Under the pieces are notes generated by a model. That model searched no databases and had not been told where the DNA came from. It saw only the letters and a list, made by a program, of their open reading frames with translations. From Gemmatimonadota bacterium (GTDB lineage: Bacteria > Latescibacterota > UBA2968), in the NCBI GenBank assembly GCA_026705765.1, contig JAPPAB010000104.1, forward strand, positions 142,621 to 206,620: 64,000 nucleotides of DNA, in the 5' to 3' direction. The position numbers and the translations under genes are program-made. Of the stretch, positions 28,252 through 37,202 are shown in pieces. Positions within the stretch are counted from its first letter, which is position 1. Every line of letters starts with the position of its first letter.

Positions 28252-29307
28252 ATGTCTCGCACTGGACGCGCCGCAGTAATGAGCGGCGAAAAATTTGAAA
28301 TACGCGAATATCCCGTTCCCGATCCAGAACCGGGATCAATTTTGCTCAAACAAGAACTCGCTGGCATCTGCGGTACAGACCTGCACAACTGGGAATATCA
28401 GCGCTTGCAGGGCGAGATCATTCTCGGTCACGAAAATGTCGGCATCATCGACAGCATGGGATCGGGTGTAGAAACCGATTACCTTGGCAATCCCATCGCG
28501 CCCGGAGATCGGGTTCTCTTCGCACCCGGCACAAATAAGGGCGCATACGGTTTTATACAAGCCGAAGAAGCCCCCTATTTGCGAGGCGGGTTTGGCGAAT
28601 ACATCTACCTGTGGAATCCCGATTCAGTCGTACTCAAAACCGATATGCCCGCCGAAGTTGCAGTCATCACCGAGCCTTTTACCATTGGCGTACACGGCGC
28701 AATGCGTTCTGGCTTGCAATTTGGCGATACCGTCGTCGTACAGGGATCTGGCGCCATTGGCCTGCTCACACTCGTCGCTGCCAAAGTCAGCGGTGCGGGG
28801 CGGCTCATCATGGTCGGCGGTCCCAAAGGGCGTCTGGAACTGGCAGAGCGACTCGGCGCAGACCTCACCATCGACATTGCCGATATACCCGACCCTGAAG
28901 AACGCACGAAAATTGTGCGCGAAAACACACCCCGAGGCGCAGGCGCCGACGTCGTCTTTGAATGCGCGGGATTTTTGCCCGCCATTCCCGAAGGCGTCAC
29001 ATTCCTGCGGCACAGCGGCACCTATGTCGCCATGGGACATTTTGTCGATGTGGGATCTTTTGACTGCAACCCCAACCAGATGTTTATGCGCCGCAACCTG
29101 CGCCTCGAAGCCGTGTGGGCAAGCGCGCCCGAACACTTTGTGCGCGCACTCCCCATCCTCGAGCGAAACGAATACGCCTTTGCAGACCTCGTCAGCCACA
29201 CCATACCCATTGACCGCGTAGCCGAAGGATTCAACGCCCTGCACAGCGGATACCATCTCGACGGCAAAGACGCGATTAAAATAGCGATCAAGGGCGGGTT
29301 GGTATAA
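28252..29307 (+). CDS. Zinc-type medium-chain dehydrogenase without the structural zinc site
   Basis: 351 residues. The catalytic zinc ligands are C40 (GICGTD) and H60/E61 (LGHEN), with a further Glu in VITEPF. The nucleotide fold has VVQGSGAIGLLTL. The lobe that normally carries four Cys for the structural zinc (residues ~85-115) has none, so only the catalytic zinc is likely. It oxidises or reduces an alcohol or sugar with NAD(P). It follows gmd by 15 bases with an AAGGAG ribosome site and is closed by a hairpin terminator, so the pair makes a two-gene operon. A role on a nucleotide sugar is possible but unproved. Confidence 0.8.
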   Translation: MSRTGRAAVMSGEKFEIREYPVPDPEPGSILLKQELAGICGTDLHNWEYQRLQGEIILGHENVGIIDSMGSGVETDYLGNPIAPGDRVLFAPGTNKGAYGFIQAEEAPYLRGGFGEYIYLWNPDSVVLKTDMPAEVAVITEPFTIGVHGAMRSGLQFGDTVVVQGSGAIGLLTLVAAKVSGAGRLIMVGGPKGRLELAERLGADLTIDIADIPDPEERTKIVRENTPRGAGADVVFECAGFLPAIPEGVTFLRHSGTYVAMGHFVDVGSFDCNPNQMFMRRNLRLEAVWASAPEHFVRALPILERNEYAFADLVSHTIPIDRVAEGFNALHSGYHLDGKDAIKIAIKGGLV

Positions 29308-29343
29308 ATTTTAAGAGAAAGCTTCAATACAGTAATATTTTAT

Positions 29344-29373
29344 GGGGACTGGGCGACCAGTCTCCATTTTTTT
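29344..29373 (+). terminator. Rho-independent terminator of the gmd operon
   Basis: A 9-base stem GGGGACTGG / CCAGTCTCC (29344-29352 and 29357-29365) with a GCGA tetraloop is followed by ATTTTTTT. It starts 36 bases past the stop of the dehydrogenase. Confidence 0.9.
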
Positions 29374-29691
29374 AGTCCGCCAATTTGCACAGAGAGCCTG
29401 TGCGCCTACCCCTGAGAATTCTGCTCATTGTTTGTCGGCTGATCTCTATCTCACACAATAACCTCTCATTTTAGCCAGCCATTCTTTTCCTTTTACTCCT
29501 GAATATATAGCTGTTTCAAAGGTGTGGATATCCCGATAGCCACACCTATATTTACCAACGTGTGCGGCAAACGTGTGAATCGTGTGAAAAGAAATTCTTG
29601 ACAGAGAGCATTGAGTTATATAGCCTGTCTTTCAAATAATGAATTAGACTTCTATAATTTATTTAAACTATAAGGATAGGTGATAACCATG
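29374..29691. other. 318-base intergenic stretch, no gene seen
   Basis: I see no open frame, RNA gene or strong promoter. The stretch is AT-rich towards its right end, contains a short repeat CGTGTGAATCGTGTGAAAAG at 29571-29590, and borders the direct repeat that carries a gene remnant. It may hold the promoter of the Vps62-like gene. Confidence 0.5.
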
Positions 29692-29810
29692 TAAGCGTGA
29701 TGATCGCAAGCAGACCATCGCAGTTAGTCCTTTATTCATTCATAAGAATACGGGTCCTTTTTTTGGGATCGCATTCAATTTTTGAGGGTATTTCTTTTTA
29801 TATTTTCGGA
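29692..29810 (+). repeat. 119-bp direct repeat, left copy
   Basis: Matches 33484-33602 without gaps and with about 10 mismatches (about 92% identity). The last 46 bases are identical. The two copies are 3,792 bp apart and enclose the Vps62-like and small membrane-protein genes. Confidence 0.9.
29693..29785 (+). pseudogene. Remnant of a second copy of the 261-residue gene
   Basis: The frame AAG at 29693 to TGA at 29785 encodes 30 residues ending FGIAFNF that match the C-terminus of the protein at 32792-33577 with three differences (T/D, P/S, F/V). Most codon changes between the copies are synonymous, as expected if both were once translated. The frame is blocked upstream by a stop (TAA at 29684-29686), so only the 3' end survives. 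Confidence 0.8.
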
Positions 29811-29813
29811 GGA
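29808..29813 (+). promoter_or_regulatory. Ribosome binding site deciding the start of the Vps62-like gene
   Basis: GGAGGA lies 9 bases before the ATG at 29823. The open frame extends back to 29697, but that part is the 3' remnant in the wrong frame, so the SD and signal peptide fix the start at 29823. Confidence 0.75.
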
Positions 29814-29822
29814 GTGGCATTT

Positions 29823-32750
29823 ATGAAATTAAACCTAATGTGTTTGAGCGTTTTAATCGTTCTACTTACCGGACAAGCAGGCAGGGTACAGGCTAATGAC
29901 GATCTTCTTTTAGCCAAAAAGTTTGCGCCCATCTTACTATTACACAGTGCCAAAGTAAATGGCACACAGTATATTCCCCAGGCACCAGAATCTGTGAACA
30001 TCGTTGGCGCAGATGATTGGAGAAATATATGGTTTAACGTAAAAAAATATACCTCAACAGGTCAACTTGCTGTTGAAGATGAAATTTCTGCTTCTGACTG
30101 GAAAAAGAACTTTACCGGTACTTATTCAACAACTAATGGCACAGGCATCAATTATAGCAATGGAAGTTATGCAAATCTCAATCCTGAATTTGAAGCGACA
30201 GGACGTTGGAGCCATTTATCACATCCCACAGATACTTACCAAGTCAAGGCACATTTCGATTTTGCTGGAACGGATATAAACGGGTCAGACTTTGATCGCA
30301 ATGCTCCTGCCCAGGGAAGTTGGGAGAAACATTATAAAAGTGTAAGGGATAGTTTTCCCAATACGATTTACGCTCACATATTTACTGAAGATGGCGGCAG
30401 TCGGAGGGATGTCATTCAATATTGGTTTTTTTATCCGTATAATGATTGGATAAATAATCACGAAGGGGATTGGGAACACATAAATGTTATTGTGTCGAGT
30501 CGCAATCCCACAATTGCAGTGGCTCAAGAGATCGAGTTTTATTTTCATGGGCAAGCCATGAGTCGGAAAGCGAAATACGGAAACAACGGACCTGCAAAAG
30601 CAGATTATCCTGGGCAGTTGGGCTCTCCCGAAGTGCCTCTTGTAGGAGATAGACCGCTTGTGTATGTAGGAGGCGGAAGTTTGTTTAGTGCCCTAATTCC
30701 AGTACCAGGAGTCGGTTTTTTGAATCCTATCATTGATTGGGTCGGCCCCACATCGGAGTCAGGCCTACAAAGTGGTGGCAGTTATCCTTATAGGGCATTA
30801 TGGTTTGAGCCTCAAGGGGGCATCCTTGGGCCTGTGACAGACAATTACGAATACCCCAATGGTCTCTTTTCTGAAGTCATTGATAATGCTGAAATTGTCT
30901 TGATTCCCAACAAAACAGATACATCAGCCCCTGATTGGTTAAAAGCAAATATTAAATGGGGACATTTAGAGGTTTCCAGTCCTGGTGGTAGAGAGAATAA
31001 GGCGCCATCAGGTCCAGCTCATAAAGGTAATTGGGAGAAAACAATTGCGACTGGCTCTGTTGCGTCGGATAAAGTTTATAGCCGAAAGCCTCTAATATCT
31101 TCCATAGATCCAAATACTATATACTCCTCTTACCAATTTACTCCGCCAGTTGTTTCTGGAGACCAAACCTGGAACGGTAATATCACTATATGCGGAGATA
31201 TCACGGTCTTACACGGAACAACACTGACCATTAGTCCCGGAACAACTATTAATTTTGTCCAGAATTGGGATATCAATCAGTCTGGTCGACTAAATTTTAA
31301 CAAATCAGAACTGAACATAAAAGGAAAATTGGTTGCAGATGGCGTTATTTTTCAATCTGAACCTCTGCAAAATTTGTCAAGGACAAATACTGATTGGTCA
31401 GGCATTGTCGTTTCGGAGGGAGGAGGTTTCGATATAAAAGACAGCACAATCCAAAATTCCATCTATGGGATATACCTGGATGGTGCGCCTGCTTCTGCTA
31501 CTATTGAGGAATATCTAAATGAGGCAATTACACCTATACAGGTAGGAGCATCTGGTCCGTATTCATTATCTGGTGCGCCTGCAGGTATCTCTATTTCATC
31601 AACGGGAAGTATCACTGGCACACCTACCCAAACCGGTACTTTCAATGTGACTGTGACAGCGCGAGATGCTGACAATAATGTTGTAACGCATTCTTTCACT
31701 CTGCGTGTTATTCAGCGACTGGTGGTATCGCCAATATCGAATGTGACAGCGACTCAGAATAAAGCAATTACATCTATACAGGTCAACGTATCAGGCGGTC
31801 AGACGCCCTATCAATATTCATTATCCGGTGAACCAGAAGTTATCTCAATTTCGTCGAGTGGCAGCATTACTGGCACACCAACAGAGGCTGACACATTCAC
31901 CATTAAAGTGAAGGTACAAGATGCTAACAGCAAAGCAGATTCCACATCGTTTGATATGACTGTTTCTGCTGATCCCACGATTCTGAACGTTGATCCAATA
32001 TCGGATATTACAGCGACTCAGAATCAGGAAATTACCCCCATACAGGTCTCAGCATCAGGGGGTCGAGGGAACTATACATATTCCATAGAGAGTGCCCCGC
32101 AGGAGGGAGCAGGACTTTCTATTTCAGATAGTGGTCGCATTACAGGCACTCCCACAGCGAGTGGGACTTTCACAGTAACAGTGACTGTGAGTGATGGCAG
32201 TGGTGGTGCGACAGGCACTGCGGCTCCCACAAAGGTAAAGCGTTCTTTCACTATGACGGTAAATGCGCCTGCGTCCAAGCCCGTTTCGTCAGCACTGACA
32301 GTCGCAGGTATAGATGATATAGCAGTCAAGATCAGTGCTGTGACGAACAGCGCTATTACTCCTATTCAGGTCTCAGCATCAGGGGGGCAGACGCCATACA
32401 CGTATGCCCTGTCCAGCAACCCTGCTACGGGTTCTGGTCTTTCTATCAATTCGAGCAGTGGACAAATCACAGGCACACCCACACAGACAGGAACTTTCAC
32501 ACTTACTGTGACTGTGACCGATAATGCAAACACGACTGCAACGAATAGTTTTTCTATAGCTGTCAGTCTGATCGGCGATTTTAATAGTGATGGCGCGGTC
32601 AATTTATCAGATCATTTGCTATTTGTGGCGACGTTTGGTAAATCAGAAGGCGAGGATGGTTTTAATGGTGATATGGATTTGAACGGCGATGGGACCATTG
32701 ATACTGCCGATTTTCTGATATTTTCGAGTCACTTTCCCAATGATGGTTGA
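29823..32750 (+). CDS. Secreted Vps62-like protein with four Ig-like repeats and dockerin end
   Basis: 975 residues. Signal peptide (MKLNLMCLSVLIVLLTGQ...VQA), then DLLLAKKFAPILLL and a Vps62/DUF946-like region with NNHEGDWEHINV (about residue 212) and VYVGGGSL. A beta-helix-like stretch (ITVLHGTTLTISPGTTI, GIVVSEGGGF) follows to about residue 555. Four putative-Ig (He_PIG-like) repeats of about 85-95 residues come next (about 560-910), each with the core SISSxGSITGTPT-TFTVTV. Dockerin-type calcium repeats DFNSDGAVNLSDHLLF and MDLNGDGTIDTADFLIF end the protein. Same layout as 20035-21984 but with Ig repeats inserted before the dockerin. Codon and base use look AT-richer than the flanking operons. 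Confidence 0.8.
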   Translation: MKLNLMCLSVLIVLLTGQAGRVQANDDLLLAKKFAPILLLHSAKVNGTQYIPQAPESVNIVGADDWRNIWFNVKKYTSTGQLAVEDEISASDWKKNFTGTYSTTNGTGINYSNGSYANLNPEFEATGRWSHLSHPTDTYQVKAHFDFAGTDINGSDFDRNAPAQGSWEKHYKSVRDSFPNTIYAHIFTEDGGSRRDVIQYWFFYPYNDWINNHEGDWEHINVIVSSRNPTIAVAQEIEFYFHGQAMSRKAKYGNNGPAKADYPGQLGSPEVPLVGDRPLVYVGGGSLFSALIPVPGVGFLNPIIDWVGPTSESGLQSGGSYPYRALWFEPQGGILGPVTDNYEYPNGLFSEVIDNAEIVLIPNKTDTSAPDWLKANIKWGHLEVSSPGGRENKAPSGPAHKGNWEKTIATGSVASDKVYSRKPLISSIDPNTIYSSYQFTPPVVSGDQTWNGNITICGDITVLHGTTLTISPGTTINFVQNWDINQSGRLNFNKSELNIKGKLVADGVIFQSEPLQNLSRTNTDWSGIVVSEGGGFDIKDSTIQNSIYGIYLDGAPASATIEEYLNEAITPIQVGASGPYSLSGAPAGISISSTGSITGTPTQTGTFNVTVTARDADNNVVTHSFTLRVIQRLVVSPISNVTATQNKAITSIQVNVSGGQTPYQYSLSGEPEVISISSSGSITGTPTEADTFTIKVKVQDANSKADSTSFDMTVSADPTILNVDPISDITATQNQEITPIQVSASGGRGNYTYSIESAPQEGAGLSISDSGRITGTPTASGTFTVTVTVSDGSGGATGTAAPTKVKRSFTMTVNAPASKPVSSALTVAGIDDIAVKISAVTNSAITPIQVSASGGQTPYTYALSSNPATGSGLSINSSSGQITGTPTQTGTFTLTVTVTDNANTTATNSFSIAVSLIGDFNSDGAVNLSDHLLFVATFGKSEGEDGFNGDMDLNGDGTIDTADFLIFSSHFPNDG

Positions 32751-32791
32751 TTTTTTCAGGATAGAAGACTGTTTTTTGTCAGGAGGAATAC

Positions 32792-33577
32792 ATGACACAT
32801 ATAGTAGCAATCGTTCTGATTTTAGGTCTATGTCTGCCACAGACCTTGTTGTCAGGGGTGATCCTCGAAGCTGGTGAGGCTGACAGCAGCAAGGTTGAAG
32901 GCGGTGTCTATGCCGAGGTCATCTATAGGACGGATGAACTGGATCAAGTCTCAGGGAAGTGGGAGAAACTGGACACGGCACAAGGATATATTAAAGCCGT
33001 TGATCGAGAGAGTTTGACCATTGGACGCGGTCTTTGGAAGGAACAGATCACCTTTGAGCGCATTCAAAGCCTAATTGCAAAGGCAGATGTAGCACCAGAT
33101 ACAGTGCAGATAAGTCATGTGGATAAAAGTAATGTAGATCTTTATTTTGGTGAATCTTTGTTGGGTTTTCTGGGTGGTCATGTGGTCGGATGGTCAGGTT
33201 TTGTCTGTGTAGCTTTGACTACTCAGACACTTTCATTAGATAGCTTCATTATTGGTTCGATGTTCGGCGTTGCAGGCGGTGTGTATTTACCTCAACGCAA
33301 CAAACGGTTCAAAAGTTTTGTGGGCGCATTGTCTGGTAGTGTTTTGGCTGGAAGTTTATACTGGAAATTATTAGGGGAGGATCTTGCAAAAAAAGATCTT
33401 ATTTTAGTCGTTCCTGTACAGGTTCTTGGCAGTATTGTCGGAGAGTGGGGAGGAAGAAAACTTAGAAGCATAAGATCAAAAAATAAGCGTGATGATCGCA
33501 AGCAAGACATCGCGGTTAGTCCTCTGTTCATTCATAAGAACACGGGTTCTGTCTTTGGGATCGCATTCAATTTTTGA
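32792..33577 (+). CDS. Membrane protein of unknown function
   Basis: 261 residues preceded by AGGAGGAAT. N-terminal hydrophobic signal-like segment (HIVAIVLILGLCLPQTLL), a beta-rich region with ERESLTIGRGLW..ITFERIQSLIA-like strands, then two glycine-rich helices (GFLGGHVVGWSGFVCVALT, FIIGSMFGVAGGVYLP, FVGALSGSVLAGSLYW) and a C-terminus with VSPLFIHKNTGSVFGIAFNF. The last 30 codons are repeated upstream at 29693. It follows the Vps62-like gene by 41 bases. I do not recognise a family. It may anchor or export the partner, or be a membrane-shaping protein with a DUF-type glycine zipper; this is a guess from the helices. Confidence 0.6.
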   Translation: MTHIVAIVLILGLCLPQTLLSGVILEAGEADSSKVEGGVYAEVIYRTDELDQVSGKWEKLDTAQGYIKAVDRESLTIGRGLWKEQITFERIQSLIAKADVAPDTVQISHVDKSNVDLYFGESLLGFLGGHVVGWSGFVCVALTTQTLSLDSFIIGSMFGVAGGVYLPQRNKRFKSFVGALSGSVLAGSLYWKLLGEDLAKKDLILVVPVQVLGSIVGEWGGRKLRSIRSKNKRDDRKQDIAVSPLFIHKNTGSVFGIAFNF

Positions 33578-33602
33578 GGGTATTTCTTTTTATATTTTCG
33601 GA
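33484..33602 (+). repeat. 119-bp direct repeat, right copy
   Basis: Covers the last 30 codons of the small membrane-protein gene plus 25 bases of spacer. It matches 29692-29810. Beyond its right edge the sequence diverges at once (TTTTGTGAT against GGAGTGGCA). Confidence 0.9.
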
Positions 33603-33663
33603 TTTTGTGATATTTTCAAGATTTTCGATTTTAAGTAGCTGCCAGTATCTTTGTAGTCTAAAC

Positions 33664-33699
33664 AAAAACGGCGATGGAAATACATCCACCGCCGTTTTT
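33664..33699. terminator. Bidirectional terminator between the island and the TonB operon
   Basis: Stem AAAAACGGCG (33664-33673) and CGCCGTTTTT (33690-33699) with inner TGG/CCA pairs and one A-C mismatch. T runs on both strands let it serve both the plus-strand gene ending at 33577 and the minus-strand gene ending at 33716. Confidence 0.8.
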
Positions 33700-33715
33700 T
33701 TGGTTTAAGGGTTAA

Positions 33716-34837
33716 TCAGAAACTAATCGCGGCACTCACCATCTGCACGGGATCGGTGAAAGTCGTATTGAAATGCTTGAACGCATAATCGATGCGAACG
33801 CCTTTCCCTGCCTCGGTTTTGTAATCAATACCGGCACCGAACGAATAATCTTCCAGATCGTGATTGTTCTTATACCCACCGCGCAGGGAAAAACCCATCG
33901 CAGAGGTCGCCTGCTTGAACCGATATTCTACACCCACAAGCGTGCGCTCGTCGAAATCTATCGGACTGTGGATCTCAGTGACCAAATTCAGATGATGCGG
34001 CACAGGGATTCGGCCAAACAGCGAAATCATATCGAAGACAAAACCCAGACGGAACGACCGGGGCAACTCGAAATGCTCGCGCTGGAACTGAGACTCTCCT
34101 CCCGGACTGAAATTCCGCACACTCATAGCAATCACCATATTCCGGAATCCCGTATTGAAATAGGTCCCGATATCCACGGCAAAAGCATTGAGATCATTCG
34201 ACTGAGTTTGCCGACTGCCAGCGACAAAGACCTCACTCGATCCCAGACCCTGATGAGCGAAACGCGCCATTGCCCCTACCGAAAATCGATCGGTAATCTG
34301 AAAACCCCAGCCTGCGGACAGGGCGTAATTCGTCGTAGTAAATGTACCCGTCTCCGTGAACCCTACACTGGCGGGATCGGGATTGATCTTAGTACCATTG
34401 ATCTCTCCCGCGCTGTGCGTGACAAAGCCCACGCCAAAGGTACCCGGTGCATTTGGGAGTTTGAAAACCGCACCGGCAACCTGGTGATTCGTTTCAAAAA
34501 TCCATTGGGCATGGGTAAAAAACGCCTGTCGTTCGTGTACGAACCCCAGCAGACCCGGATTTAGAAACACCGCACCCGACGCATCGCCGATCAGACCCGC
34601 GCCCGCATCGGCCATTGCGGCTCGCCGCGCATCTGTGGAAAATCCGAGAAACACAAAACCGCTCTGCGCGGATTTCACGCCCGAAGGTCTGACTTCTTCC
34701 TGATTTGGATAAATGGGTTCCAGATCGCGAATCTTTTCGCCGCCGAGAACCCGGGGATCTTCAAATTGTGCATTGGCCTGCACGCCGGAAAGGACGAATG
34801 CCAGCAGACAGACCCAGATAATATTATGTAATTTCAC
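33716..34837 (-). CDS. PorV/PorQ-family outer-membrane beta-barrel protein
   Basis: 373 residues with a signal peptide (MKLHNIIWVCLLAFVLSGVQANA). The motif RRAAMADAGAGLIGDASGAVFLNPGLLGF is the hallmark of the PorV/PorQ (FadL-like) family, and the remainder is a series of barrel strands ending in MVSAAISF. In type IX secretion PorV shuttles cargo to the sortase. It is the last gene of a three-gene operon with a TonB receptor and a secreted protein with a sorting-type tail, separated by 19 bases from the latter. That context fits a barrel that handles or displays the secreted protein. Confidence 0.75.
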   Translation of the reverse strand: MKLHNIIWVCLLAFVLSGVQANAQFEDPRVLGGEKIRDLEPIYPNQEEVRPSGVKSAQSGFVFLGFSTDARRAAMADAGAGLIGDASGAVFLNPGLLGFVHERQAFFTHAQWIFETNHQVAGAVFKLPNAPGTFGVGFVTHSAGEINGTKINPDPASVGFTETGTFTTTNYALSAGWGFQITDRFSVGAMARFAHQGLGSSEVFVAGSRQTQSNDLNAFAVDIGTYFNTGFRNMVIAMSVRNFSPGGESQFQREHFELPRSFRLGFVFDMISLFGRIPVPHHLNLVTEIHSPIDFDERTLVGVEYRFKQATSAMGFSLRGGYKNNHDLEDYSFGAGIDYKTEAGKGVRIDYAFKHFNTTFTDPVQMVSAAISF

Positions 34838-34856
34838 AACAGCCTCCTCGTCTGAC

Positions 34857-37076
34857 CTACCGAATAACCACGAACTTCTCGATATCGGTTTCGCCCGTGT
34901 CGGGATTGGTAATATGCGCTACGTACACGCCACTGACAATAAACTGGTTGTTGTCATTTGCCATCAGCGGCCACTCCTCGTCGCCCGAACCCGAAACGTG
35001 ATCGAGCCGCGTGACCAGGTCGCCCTGAAGCGTAAAGATCCGAATAATGGCCCGAGCGGGCAGATTCACAAAGAGCAACTTGTTGGGCTGCCCCGTGAAG
35101 TTAAAACCGCCATCCGACAAATTGCCACCCAAAATACTGTAGGGATTGGGCACGACGCGAACGCTTGTCAGATCGTTGACAGGAGCAGAAAATGGACTCA
35201 CGCCATTGCCGAGACCGCGCGTGGCAAAAATACTGCTCTCTTGCCCATCGGCATCCACAGCCGTCACTGCGTAGAAATACCGCTCGCCGCGCACGACATC
35301 TGTGTCGGTATAGCTGGTTCCCGTAATAAGCGTATTGCCATTGACCGCTATCGGAGGATCGGGCAAATTGGTCTCATGACCGACCATCTTGTAGAGATTG
35401 TAGCCCACGGCATCGGAAACCGCCGACCATTCGATCTCATTTTGCGCGGGACCCGATTTGTAAGCCACATTGGAAGGCCACGACGGACCGAGGGGAAGAC
35501 TCGGCGCCATCCCGATGGGCCACGACACTTCCTTGCCCTGCACTGTGCCGTTAACCGTGCGGCGATTTGCCCATGCCTGTCGCGCCAGTTCCACGCCCTT
35601 CATCAGTGAATCCTGTCCGCTATTGAGAAAAGCCTCTTTCTGATCAAAAGAAATCGAACCATTGGCCCACTGCGCGCCAACGCGCTTGTTCTCATCTGCA
35701 TGCGGGCCAGCCACGACCCAGGCTTCTACGATATGAACCCACTCTCCGGGTTTCATATCCCACGGTCCCCAGGTCATCTGAAATGCCCACATATCGACAG
35801 ACGTGGGTTGGTAGTCGGGCGCGTCACTCTGGAAAATGCGTTGATCGCGCGTCGTCCCCGGCTCCACGATAAAGTCATAGACCTCGGGGCGGGTATTCCC
35901 ATCTGAAGAGCGCCAGCTGGAGCCTTCAACGCGCTTTATCAGACGGGGTTGAGAGGATTCAGAGTTTGGATCGTTGATAAACCAGTTGTTCCCATCGGAC
36001 AAATCTTCAAAAGTCGTGGGATTTTGCGAGACGTAGAGCCAGACCTTGCCCTTGTATTCGGACTCTAAAAACTCGCCAGCCGAAATCCGCGCTGCCTTGG
36101 CCAGTTCGAGTGCCTCGTGACCTTCAGCGGGCGCCGGTTCGCCGCGATCATCGCCATCCGAGCGATATCCAGCTTTGTTGGCCGAATCGGCGTCTCTTGC
36201 ATAGAAGAGCTTTTGCTCGTCGTCGTAAAAATAAAGCTCATCCCATTCGCCGAGCGCGCCGAGATTTGCCGTGAAGTGGCGCGAGCCTGTCTCTACTGAA
36301 CCCGGATCCCGCACCTCGCCGGCTGGACCTTGCCCGCCGCCCCTCTGGATGTACGCGTTTTGCCCGATATAAAGATTATTAAACACCGGATTGGCCGTGC
36401 TCGACTCGGGGCTCGGCGCAGAGCCGCGCGCGCCCACTCTTGAATCGGGAACATTGGGCGGATCGGGACGGCCATAACTCCGGATCAGAATAAACATCTC
36501 ATCCTGCTCTGGACTTTGCCAGGCATAGAGCCTGCGCCGCTCCGTGAGACCACCCGCATACCCCACTTCGAGCGGGATCAACAGATCGGCAGTCAGATCC
36601 GGGATCACCTGATCGAGGCGGTCGGGGAAAATCGTCCACAGCGTCTGAGACAAGTTCACGCCATCTTGCGTAACAGTTGGCGGCTGGTTGCGATAAATTT
36701 TTGGCGTAAGACCATCGCCGAGTTCAAAATGCGTGCGCGTAAAATCCCGCGCGTCTTCCTTATAGTCATTTACAAACTTTGTAAATGGCTTGCCCAGCAA
36801 CTCGGGCTGATCGCCTTGAAATGGCTCAAAATAGGAAGGAACATTAAAATCTTCTATGGCAAACTGCCACCACCCGTCCATAACCCGCGCATTTTCAGTA
36901 CGGACATCGGGATTGGTGACACCCGTAGCCCGTCCACCCGGGGAATTGATAATGACGAAATAGTCGATACTGGGCCAGTTTCCCCACATCCTTCCGATCC
37001 ATTGTGCGCTGGCATCGCTCAATGGCATGAGCAAAGCAGCGAATATCAGAAGTGTTGTAAATCGTCTTTGTATCAC
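34857..37076 (-). CDS. Secreted protein with FN3-like domain and C-terminal sorting-type domain
   Basis: 739 residues with a signal peptide (MIQRRFTTLLIFAALLMPLSDASA). Its central part has repeated aromatic and Asp-rich segments and EWVHIVEAWVVAGPHAD; I recognise no family. A fibronectin-like stretch (PSWPSNVAYKSGPAQNEIEWSAVSDAVGYNLYK to FYAVTAVDADG) precedes the C-terminal domain VRVVPNPYSILG to FIVSGVYVAHITNPDTGETDIEKFVVIR, a T9SS-like/FlgD-type sorting domain. It lies between the TonB receptor and the PorV-like barrel in one operon, so it is probably the surface cargo of this set. It starts 126 bases after the receptor stop. Confidence 0.65.
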   Translation of the reverse strand: MIQRRFTTLLIFAALLMPLSDASAQWIGRMWGNWPSIDYFVIINSPGGRATGVTNPDVRTENARVMDGWWQFAIEDFNVPSYFEPFQGDQPELLGKPFTKFVNDYKEDARDFTRTHFELGDGLTPKIYRNQPPTVTQDGVNLSQTLWTIFPDRLDQVIPDLTADLLIPLEVGYAGGLTERRRLYAWQSPEQDEMFILIRSYGRPDPPNVPDSRVGARGSAPSPESSTANPVFNNLYIGQNAYIQRGGGQGPAGEVRDPGSVETGSRHFTANLGALGEWDELYFYDDEQKLFYARDADSANKAGYRSDGDDRGEPAPAEGHEALELAKAARISAGEFLESEYKGKVWLYVSQNPTTFEDLSDGNNWFINDPNSESSQPRLIKRVEGSSWRSSDGNTRPEVYDFIVEPGTTRDQRIFQSDAPDYQPTSVDMWAFQMTWGPWDMKPGEWVHIVEAWVVAGPHADENKRVGAQWANGSISFDQKEAFLNSGQDSLMKGVELARQAWANRRTVNGTVQGKEVSWPIGMAPSLPLGPSWPSNVAYKSGPAQNEIEWSAVSDAVGYNLYKMVGHETNLPDPPIAVNGNTLITGTSYTDTDVVRGERYFYAVTAVDADGQESSIFATRGLGNGVSPFSAPVNDLTSVRVVPNPYSILGGNLSDGGFNFTGQPNKLLFVNLPARAIIRIFTLQGDLVTRLDHVSGSGDEEWPLMANDNNQFIVSGVYVAHITNPDTGETDIEKFVVIR

Positions 37077-37132
37077 ATTTCTCTCCTATACATTAAGACG
37101 TAAACGTGAAAAAAAATTAAAGATGCCCTCCC

Positions 37133-37173
37133 AGCCCCTCCCCGCACAAGCGAAGCCCGAACGGGGAAGGAGG
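37133..37173. repeat. GC-rich imperfect inverted repeat
   Basis: CCCCTCC / GGAGGGG (37133-37139 and 37167-37173) lie inside the 126-base gap between the receptor and its operon partner. It may be a processing or attenuation hairpin. A related CGGGGAAGGG/CCCCTCCCC hairpin lies at 56964-56991. Confidence 0.5.
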
Positions 37174-37202
37174 GGTAGGTCCCAAGAAATTAAAACAGCT
37201 TC

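Noticed and set aside
29697..29822. Upstream extension of the Vps62-like gene to 29697
   Set aside because: This part is the out-of-frame remnant of the small gene. The SD (29808-29813) and signal peptide place the start at 29823.
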